A stretch of DNA of 34,821 nucleotides, from the IMG/VR virus record IMGVR_UViG_3300008462_000391, positions 1-34,821 of that record, one strand, 5' to 3'. This document shows, one piece after another, positions 30,466 to 34,821 of the stretch. The position numbers were made by a program, and so were the translations under genes. Each line of letters starts with the position of its first letter. Position 1 is the stretch's first letter. The notes under the pieces were generated by a model, which searched no databases, was not told the DNA's origin, and saw nothing but the letters and a program-made list of their open reading frames with translations. Origin of the DNA: a virus.

Positions 30466-31428
30466 TTACGCTGTACTCAGATCTTTGATCTCAAGTGTTT
30501 TAAGCCTCACCTGGTACGCCTCCTTTGCAGGCTGCGTCTTTGCAGGCTGCGCCTTGTATTTTCGGATGGGCCAGCGCACCCGGTACTGGTGCCCGTCGTC
30601 GTCGGTGACGATGCCCTCGGTGTGGTTGCCAAGCATCTCCATGAGAGCGGCGCTGGCTGCCTCTAGCGTGGCCTCTGACGCCTTGATCACCTCGCGGGCG
30701 GTGAGGATATCGTCGACCAGCGCAGCGGCGTCAGCGCCCAGCGTAACGGGCGGCGCGTCTTCCTCGGCCGTGGCCCAAGTTCTCGCTGCGTCGGCCGCGC
30801 TGACCGGCGGATACCAATCAGGGCCAAGCTTCCGCCGCTCAAACTGGGTGACCGCATCAGTGATCTGATCATGCACCGCCTGCAGCTTTGGGTAGACAAA
30901 GACCCGCATCTCGATGCCACGATACAAAACGCACACCGCGCCCCAGTTGAAGCCGGTGCACATCATGCAGCCCTGAAGCTGGATCGGCCCGCGATAGGCG
31001 GCCGGCTCATCTTCCGGCGCGCTCTGGGTCAGCTTGCTCTCAAGGATACCAGGTCCGTCGACTATTACGCTGTCGGCGCCAAGGACATAGATGCCGCGCT
31101 CGGGATCGGTGACGATCTCGAACGGCTCGCCGACCGGGTGGCCGATGCCGTCGACCGATGCATTCAGCTTAATGCCTGGCGCGGTGAAGGGCACCGTCGG
31201 ACACTCAAGCATGACGCCGAGGCGCGTGGCCGCCTCCTCCAGGATCATGCGCTCCATGCGGTCACCCCACCTGGTCGCCTCGTTCCCGTTCCAGGTCGAG
31301 GTCTTTCCGGCCATGGCATCGATGGTCTTTGCCAGCTCATCATTGGGCGTCGACCAGGGCGACAGCCCCATGACAGCCGGCAGGCGTGAGCATGACAGCT
31401 CTGTGTCTGGTGTGAGTTTACCCACCAT
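30466..31428 (-). CDS. YqaJ/lambda-exonuclease-type recombination nuclease
   Basis: This 320-residue protein is of the PD-(D/E)XK superfamily: TELSCSRLPAVMGLSPWSTP near the N-terminus, a conserved Glu in GDRMERMI (about 59), Asp93 in NASVDGIG, ILESKL with Glu130 and Lys132, and YRGPIQLQG with Gln150. This is the motif order of YqaJ-type viral exonucleases, which resect double-stranded ends to give 3' tails for annealing. A cognate annealing protein is not obvious; the SSB-like protein could serve. The start is ATG 31428, with AGGAGGG seven bases upstream on the - strand, rather than 31452. It lies one base from the stop of a small upstream gene. Confidence 0.82.
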   Translation of the reverse strand: MVGKLTPDTELSCSRLPAVMGLSPWSTPNDELAKTIDAMAGKTSTWNGNEATRWGDRMERMILEEAATRLGVMLECPTVPFTAPGIKLNASVDGIGHPVGEPFEIVTDPERGIYVLGADSVIVDGPGILESKLTQSAPEDEPAAYRGPIQLQGCMMCTGFNWGAVCVLYRGIEMRVFVYPKLQAVHDQITDAVTQFERRKLGPDWYPPVSAADAARTWATAEEDAPPVTLGADAAALVDDILTAREVIKASEATLEAASAALMEMLGNHTEGIVTDDDGHQYRVRWPIRKYKAQPAKTQPAKEAYQVRLKTLEIKDLSTA

Positions 31429-31429
31429 G

Positions 31430-31597
31430 TCACTGCCCTCCTGCCACGACAAGGTCGAGGATTGCAGCCACAGACATCACAACATATGCTGTGCCGAACA
31501 GTGCCACGACGGCGACAACGTCGCAGACGCGACACAATATGTTGTGTTTGTTGCGCCATGTGACACAATATTGATTATGCGAATGGAACCTACTCAT
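31430..31597 (-). CDS. 55-residue membrane protein upstream of the exonuclease
   Basis: This is a short frame with a strong ribosome site: AGGAGG five bases before ATG at 31597. It encodes MSRFHSHNQYCVTWRNKHN, then LCRVCDVVAVVALFGTAYVVM, a single hydrophobic helix, and ends in AGGQ. The stop lies one base before the exonuclease start, so translation is probably coupled. Four residues are Cys or His near the membrane, but no known family is recognised. It contains three related palindrome-like repeats (near 31478, 31532 and 31563), which may be sequence coincidence or an operator embedded in the gene. A leader peptide or small anti-host membrane protein are possible. Confidence 0.65.
   Translation of the reverse strand: MSRFHSHNQYCVTWRNKHNILCRVCDVVAVVALFGTAYVVMSVAAILDLVVAGGQ
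31478..31573. repeat. Three CACAA(C/T)AT-type dyads
   Basis: CACAACATATGCTGTG (31478-31493, one mismatch), ACACAATATGTTGTGT (31532-31547, 6-bp perfect arms) and ACACAATATTG (31563-31573, half site) share a core. The second and third are about 31 bases apart. They could be repressor operators for the leftward operon, but all lie within a likely coding sequence. Confidence 0.4.
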
Positions 31598-31650
31598 CCC
31601 AGCCTCCTGTCAGATAAATCGCCAGCATTTAGCGACTGTTTCAGAATTTG

Positions 31651-31670
31651 TTACCGTTTGTCATTTGTAC
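31651..31670 (-). repeat. Dispersed motif, minus-strand copy
   Basis: On the - strand this reads GTACAAATGACAAACGGTAA, 73 bases before the small membrane gene at 31597. It is the only good copy that points leftward, and it lies in the only leftward gene block. A partial + copy (GTACAAACG at 31667) shares the central GTAC, so the site is a partial palindrome. Confidence 0.65.
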
Positions 31671-31710
31671 AAACGCTTCACTCAATCACACCCACTAGAT
31701 CTTGTTTCCC

Positions 31711-32040
31711 TCACCTCGCGCCTTTGTAAGAAACTCCACCCTTCAGGGTCTTGTGCGCCGCCTGGATGACCCAGCGCGCCTCAAACACCTTGCCTGCAAC
31801 TGAGCCAGGGTCGTCCGCAATCCGTTTCAGCTCATGCCCCAAGGCCTCCAAGATCAACCCTGCGTCGCGTACCTGATCGACCGTCACACACGGGATGGTC
31901 AGCCGCGCGCAGTTCCGACCGCCAAGGTAACAGTGAGAGTTCCACGCGTCTTCGCGCGCGTGGTTTAACACTACGACCATGGCCGGATCTCCCCTACGCT
32001 TAACCTTACGCTTACCTTTTTGTGACGGTTTGGCTGCCAT
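31711..32040 (-). CDS. Unknown basic protein
   Basis: This 109-residue protein has a strongly basic N-terminus (PSQKGKRKVKRRG) that could contact nucleic acid. The middle has NSHCYLGGRNCARLTIPCVTVDQVRDAGLILEALGHELKRI, followed by a helical tail. No family is recognised. The ribosome site on the - strand is weak. The gap to the next leftward gene (31598-31710) carries the leftward dispersed motif and no other visible gene. The gap 32041-32128 holds nothing that I can identify. Confidence 0.5.
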   Translation of the reverse strand: MAAKPSQKGKRKVKRRGDPAMVVVLNHAREDAWNSHCYLGGRNCARLTIPCVTVDQVRDAGLILEALGHELKRIADDPGSVAGKVFEARWVIQAAHKTLKGGVSYKGAR

Positions 32041-32128
32041 AGTGGTTCACCGATCAACAAGATATTTTTAGGGGGTGACAAAACATGACCAGCAAACCAT
32101 TTTGATCACCTTCAACTTGAGCTTTGGC

Positions 32129-32395
32129 TCAACCAGCAAGCCACAGATAGAGATAGTAAATGAGGCTCAGCACGGTGATCCCCATCACCACCCAGTCAAC
32201 CGCCTGCTCACCGCGTGTTCGTCTTTCGGGATCGCGTCCCGCTGCCTTTTCTTCCAGCCACCACACAGCACTGGACCGGTTGCCGCATTCGCGGCTGTCG
32301 CCGTTTGGCCTGATCGCCATAATCATGTCGTCGCGCTCAAGTATGCAGCCGATGCTGCGCCCCTGCCGGTCGGTGACGTCGTCCAGCTTATGCAT
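32129..32395 (-). CDS. Small C-terminal membrane-anchored protein
   Basis: This 88-residue protein has an N-terminal half that is polar, starting MHKLDDVTDRQGRSIGCILERDD, and a hydrophobic C-terminal helix (VDWVVMGITVLSLIYYLYLWLAG) at the end of the chain, suggesting a tail-anchored protein with a cytoplasmic N-terminus. It starts five bases after the recombinase stop, with a GGAGGG 12 bases upstream. Function unknown; small membrane proteins beside exonuclease and recombinase genes are often anti-host or exclusion factors. Confidence 0.55.
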   Translation of the reverse strand: MHKLDDVTDRQGRSIGCILERDDMIMAIRPNGDSRECGNRSSAVWWLEEKAAGRDPERRTRGEQAVDWVVMGITVLSLIYYLYLWLAG

Positions 32396-32400
32396 GGCGG

Positions 32401-33081
32401 TTACTTACCCTCCATCCGCACACAATAATTGCGTACCGTTGAAGCGAACCATTCTCCGCCGCGTGCCGTCGCAACGCCGCGCGCATTGAGCGCCTCGGCC
32501 AGCTCGCGATAGGTCGACAGACCCTTGCGGCGCAGATCACGGATGATCGGCATGACATTCTCGGCAAAGTTGTCGGCCTTCTCGGCCGCCACCTTGCCGG
32601 CAAAGTCAGCGGCACGCTTGGGGTCGGGGCTGCCCAACTTGACGCCGCGCTTTTTGGCGGCTGCCAGCGCCGCTTTGGTGCGCTCGCTGATCAGCTCGGC
32701 CTCATGCTCGGCGACACCGGCCAAGATATGGATGGTCAGCTTACTGGCATGAGGATTGTCGACACAGACAAAGTCGACGCGGTCATGCATCAGCTTGGCG
32801 ACAAAGTAGGCGTTGCGATACAAGCGGTCGAGCTTGGCAACAATGAGCGTTGCCTTCTGCTTTTTGGCAAGCGCAATGGCGGCCTCAAGCTGCGGGCGCC
32901 GTGACCGGCGGCCGCTCTCCACTTCAGTTAACTCACCGACCAGCGTCCAGGTGCCGCCGTTCAAGTAGCGGCGCACCGCGTCTTGCTGTGCCTCAAGGCC
33001 GAGACCTGACTTGCCCTGCTTGTCCGTCGACACGCGGTAGTAGGCAACATATTTGCCATTGTGCGGCTTGCCTGCGGTCAT
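32401..33081 (-). CDS. Serine recombinase of the resolvase/invertase family
   Basis: This 226-residue protein has an N-terminal catalytic domain with YYRVSTDKQ, nucleophile Ser18 and Arg16, followed by GLGLEAQQDAVRRYL, the conserved SGRRSRRPQLEAAIALAKKQKATLIVAKLDRLYRN, and HILAGVAEHEAELISERTKAALAAAKKRG. A short C-terminal region (about 180-226) with a Tyr-rich helix and TYRELAEALNARGVATARGGEWFASTV resembles a HTH-like DNA-binding domain. The size matches resolvases and invertases rather than large serine integrases (450-600). Start ATG 33081 has GAAGGGA eight bases upstream on the - strand. It could resolve multimers, invert a segment, or integrate the phage. Confidence 0.85.
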   Translation of the reverse strand: MTAGKPHNGKYVAYYRVSTDKQGKSGLGLEAQQDAVRRYLNGGTWTLVGELTEVESGRRSRRPQLEAAIALAKKQKATLIVAKLDRLYRNAYFVAKLMHDRVDFVCVDNPHASKLTIHILAGVAEHEAELISERTKAALAAAKKRGVKLGSPDPKRAADFAGKVAAEKADNFAENVMPIIRDLRRKGLSTYRELAEALNARGVATARGGEWFASTVRNYCVRMEGK

Positions 33082-33123
33082 TGGTCCAATCCCTTCGATT
33101 GCTATCTGTACGCTATCTAATCG

Positions 33124-33141
33124 ATACAAGAGCCAAACGTC
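33124..33141 (+). repeat. Degenerate copy of the dispersed motif
   Basis: ATACAAGAGCCAAACGTC has three or four differences from the consensus and overlaps the stop of the leftward gene at 33140. It faces away from the recombinase; low weight. Confidence 0.35.
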
Positions 33142-33484
33142 AAGTGCCCTGCTCCGTTTGCGCATCGTGCAGATCGGCGACGAAGCCGGACAAGCGCGGC
33201 GCAGGCCAGCGATTGCCTTGCAACCCATGATCATTGGGGCGCAGCCAGATGCGGCCGGTGTCAGGGAAATAATAAAGCGCCGCCGCCCATTGTTGTTTTG
33301 AAAATGGGAAGACAACCAAAACACCGCGAATTATCCAATAATTCCGATCATAATGACGCGCCTCACATTGCCGCGTGCGCCCCTCAAAAGTGACATCTAG
33401 CACGCCGTCAACGTGACCGAATTGCTGGCAGAACGGTGACTGGGTTTCGTCTGGGGTGAAGGTCTCAATGTAAATACGCACCAT
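33140..33484 (-). CDS. Unknown protein at the head of the leftward block
   Basis: This 114-residue protein has a strand-rich part (MVRIYIETFTPDE, then HVDGVLDVTFEGRTRQCEARHYDRNYWIIRGVLVVF) and an aromatic middle (WAAALYYFPDTGRIWL). No family is recognised. The start at 33484 has GGAGGG seven bases upstream on the - strand and is preferred over 33499. Its stop lies 58 bases before the recombinase start. Confidence 0.55.
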   Translation of the reverse strand: MVRIYIETFTPDETQSPFCQQFGHVDGVLDVTFEGRTRQCEARHYDRNYWIIRGVLVVFPFSKQQWAAALYYFPDTGRIWLRPNDHGLQGNRWPAPRLSGFVADLHDAQTEQGT

Positions 33485-33499
33485 ACTCGTACCCTCCAA

Positions 33500-33691
33500 A
33501 GTAACTTAGCTGTAATAATTAACGACGGGTTAACATTCGTGTATAGAGAACAAACGCAGCATTTGTACCCAAAAAATTTGTTTTGACTCATTTTGAGTCG
33601 CTCATCCACAGCGAAGCGCAAGCGGAACGATTGCCAAGCGCCAGCAAATCACCATACACAAGCCAAACGGACCTCATGAAGGAGCTATTAC
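33500..33691. promoter_or_regulatory. Divergent control region
   Basis: This 192-base gap between divergent genes is A/T-richer than its surroundings. It contains the perfect dyad GACTCA-TTT-TGAGTC at 33585-33599, a half-match of the dispersed motif on the - strand (GTACAAATG near 33560), and a + copy at 33654-33673. No clear sigma-70 promoter pair can be asserted. The dyad is a reasonable operator candidate for a regulator controlling both directions. Confidence 0.55.
33654..33673 (+). repeat. Dispersed motif, copy 11
   Basis: ATACACAAGCCAAACGGACC has two to three differences in the first half but a perfect CAAACGGACC end, and lies 38 bases before the gene at 33692. Confidence 0.55.
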
Positions 33692-33883
33692 ATGGACCCG
33701 CTGAAGCCTGTCTGCGTGCGCCTGCGCACCTCGACCTACGAGGCGATCCGTCGCGCGCAGCAACAGTCGAACCACCGCACCATGGCCGCCTTCATCGACG
33801 CCATCCTGCGCGATCACCTCATCAAGCAAGGCGAGCCGAGCCTTGATCAGCGCCTGCGCCAGGCTGCGGGGTCAAGCAAATGA
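33692..33883 (+). CDS. Ribbon-helix-helix-like small protein
   Basis: This 63-residue protein has a beta strand followed by two helices (LKPVCVRLRTSTYEAIRRAQQQSNHRTMAAFIDAILRDHL), the pattern of Arc/CopG RHH DNA-binding proteins, which form dimers and bind palindromic operators. AAGGAG lies seven bases before the ATG. The first gene after the divergent region, it is the best small-regulator candidate in the genome, perhaps acting on the dyad at 33585 or on the dispersed motifs. This is inference. The stop overlaps the next start (ATGA). Confidence 0.62.
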   Translation: MDPLKPVCVRLRTSTYEAIRRAQQQSNHRTMAAFIDAILRDHLIKQGEPSLDQRLRQAAGSSK

Positions 33884-34116
33884 CAACGGCCGAACGCCTC
33901 GCGCTCACCTTCCGCGACGCCATCAACGATGAGGTTGAGTTGTACCTCAACACGGTGATCGATGAGCGTGGCGATATCCACGAAGCACTTGAGCTTTCGA
34001 CGGCGATCTTGTTGGGCATCACGTCTCGCGTCGCATCCAAGCGCGTAGATCGCCGTCGTTTCCTGCATTGCTGCGACAAGTCCTGGGACATCTTTGTCGA
34101 GAGGCGAGACGTCTGA
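33880..34116 (+). CDS. Small unknown protein
   Basis: This 78-residue helical, acidic protein (FRDAINDEVELYLNTVIDERGDIHEALELSTAILLGITSRVA) is rich in basic residues near the C-terminus (KRVDRRRFLHCCDKSWD). The ATGA start and TGATG stop overlaps make it part of the early operon with the RHH-like and RuvC-like genes. No family is recognised. Confidence 0.55.
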   Translation: MTTAERLALTFRDAINDEVELYLNTVIDERGDIHEALELSTAILLGITSRVASKRVDRRRFLHCCDKSWDIFVERRDV

Positions 34117-34583
34117 TGAAAGTCTGCGGCATCGACCCCGGCATCAATGGCGCGCTCGCGTTCTTCGACACGCTGCGCGGCGAAGTTCTCATCATCGATA
34201 TGCCGACCGGCGTCGTCGAGCGCAACGGCAAGGCGAAGCGAGAGATCTCGGCGGCGATGATCGCGGCCGTGTTGCAAACGCACCGGCCCGACGTCGCGTT
34301 CATCGAGCGCGTCGGCGCAATGCCTGGTCAAGGCCTGTCGTCGACCTGGTCATTCGCGATGGGCGTTGGGCAACTCGTCGGCGTCCTGGCGGCGCTCGAG
34401 ATCGAGACGCACTGGGTGGCGCCCCGCGTTTGGCAGAAGGCCTGCGATATGCGCGGCGGAAAAGACGGCGGCCGCCTGCGCGCAGCCGAACTCATGCCCG
34501 CAGCGGCGGGGCAATTCGCAAGAGCAAAAGACAATGGCCGCAGCGATGCGGCGCTGATCGCCTGGTACGGGGCGACACGGTGA
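34116..34583 (+). CDS. RuvC-like Holliday junction resolvase
   Basis: This 155-residue protein has the RNase H-fold signature of RuvC: MKVCGIDPGINGALAFFD with Asp7, FIERVGAMPGQG with Glu64, then GKDGGRLRAAELMPAAA and KDNGRSDAALIAWYG, with acidic residues at 139 and 144 giving the C-terminal metal ligands. RuvC cleaves four-way junctions in replicating or recombining DNA. It fits the exonuclease and SSB-like proteins as part of a recombination-dependent replication or packaging pathway. The start at 34116 is coupled to the upstream stop (TGATG), and the length is close to cellular RuvC (173). Confidence 0.85.
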   Translation: MKVCGIDPGINGALAFFDTLRGEVLIIDMPTGVVERNGKAKREISAAMIAAVLQTHRPDVAFIERVGAMPGQGLSSTWSFAMGVGQLVGVLAALEIETHWVAPRVWQKACDMRGGKDGGRLRAAELMPAAAGQFARAKDNGRSDAALIAWYGATR

Positions 34584-34632
34584 GGGATCGCACGCAATCC
34601 GCGTGCGTGTTTAAGGTGAAAGGTAAAAGGCA

Positions 34633-34821
34633 ATGAGCATTCTCAACATCAACAACGGCGGCAGCGGCGGAAACTACATTCGCTTCATGCCATCGGCGAA
34701 CGCCTGGGTCTTCAACAAGGATGAGACCGCGCTCGACGTCGTCGTCTTCGATCACGACACGGTCAAGACCGGCTGGGGCAAGATGAGCGAAGGCAACCCG
34801 CCGGAATGGCAGTGGGATGAG
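34633..34821 (+). CDS. ssDNA-binding-like protein, N-terminal part (continues at base 1)
   Basis: These are the first 63 residues of the protein that ends at base 393. The opening MSILNINNGGSGGNYIRFMPS, followed by WVFNKDETALDVVVFDHDTVKTGWGKMSEGNPPEWQWDE, matches the N-terminal part of small phage ssDNA-binding-like proteins. AAAAGG precedes the ATG. The ORF has no stop before the end of the window, and the last codon is complete, so it joins exactly to frame 1. The full protein would be 193 residues. Confidence 0.7.
   Translation, partial: MSILNINNGGSGGNYIRFMPSANAWVFNKDETALDVVVFDHDTVKTGWGKMSEGNPPEWQWDE

Larger units (their letters stand above)
1..34821. other. Complete podophage genome, circular or circularly permuted
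   Basis: The reading frame opened at 34633 runs to the last base with no partial codon (189 bases, 63 codons) and continues in the frame starting at base 1 until the stop at 391-393. The joined protein makes sense across the seam: the residues before it (EWQWDE) and after it (RLGVAGKQPS) read as a normal linker. A full podophage gene set lies between the two ends: replication, packaging, head, tail, lysis and recombination. No terminal repeat is visible, as expected when an assembler has collapsed it. The physical ends (cos, pac or direct terminal repeats) cannot be located from the sequence. Confidence 0.85.

Noticed and set aside
1-34821. Phage-encoded RNA polymerase that would explain the motif as T7-like promoters
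   Set aside because: No reading frame of suitable size is unassigned, and no single-subunit polymerase motif was seen.

Overview
The window reads as one complete tailed-phage genome of podovirus type, about 34.8 kb, opened at an arbitrary point inside a gene. The last 189 bases (34633-34821) start an open reading frame that is exactly in phase with bases 1-393. Joined end to end they give one uninterrupted 193-residue ssDNA-binding-like protein, so the sequence is most simply a circular or circularly permuted assembly. High GC with strong G/C third-position bias, and phage gene families common around Rhizobiales and Rhodobacterales, suggest an alphaproteobacterial host; this is inference. The head genes (podovirus portal, Bbp19-like small protein, scaffold, Phage_capsid_2-like capsid) recall Bordetella phage BPP-1. 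The tail and internal genes follow the T7 logic of tail tube A, tail nozzle B, internal virion proteins and T7-type fibre. No RNA polymerase, DNA polymerase, reverse transcriptase, tyrosine integrase, tRNA or CRISPR array was seen.

Layout. 34633-34821 + 1-3859 (rightward): replication module with the SSB-like protein, a TOPRIM/RepA-type primase-helicase, a repeat-dense intergenic candidate origin (2421-2553), an unknown protein ending in an SSB-like DDIPF tip, and a winged-helix initiator-like protein. 4022-6490: tightly overlapping small genes, including a TerS-like protein without an N-terminal HTH, a small SGNH hydrolase, and a coiled-coil/winged-helix protein abutting TerL. 6477-16543: terminase, acetyltransferase-like protein, a peptidase M15-like plus lytic transglycosylase fusion, portal, scaffold, capsid, small capsid-associated protein, strong hairpin terminator, tail tubular A and B. 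16548-25072: internal/ejection proteins. 25102-30432: tail fibre with a low-GC propeller-like tip, small tail accessory protein, cupin, XhlA-like and membrane proteins, GH19 endolysin with a C-terminal membrane segment, overlapping Rz/Rz1 spanins, and a stand-alone tail-collar protein. A bidirectional terminator (30437-30461) separates this from a leftward block (33484 to 30466): unknown protein, serine recombinase, membrane protein, basic protein, a 55-residue membrane protein and a YqaJ/lambda-exonuclease-type nuclease. Rightward transcription resumes after 33500 with a ribbon-helix-helix-like protein, a small unknown protein, RuvC and the SSB-like protein.

How it works together. SSB, primase-helicase, initiator-like protein, exonuclease and RuvC form a replication/recombination set that must borrow a host polymerase. 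The serine recombinase could resolve multimers or integrate the genome. The most unusual feature is a dispersed asymmetric motif, consensus GTACAAACGNCAAACGGACC. It occurs at about ten places on the + strand through the rightward genes and once on the - strand just ahead of the leftward genes, often 25-75 bases before a start codon. Its orientation follows transcription, as for promoter or stoperator arrays, although the genome encodes no RNA polymerase.
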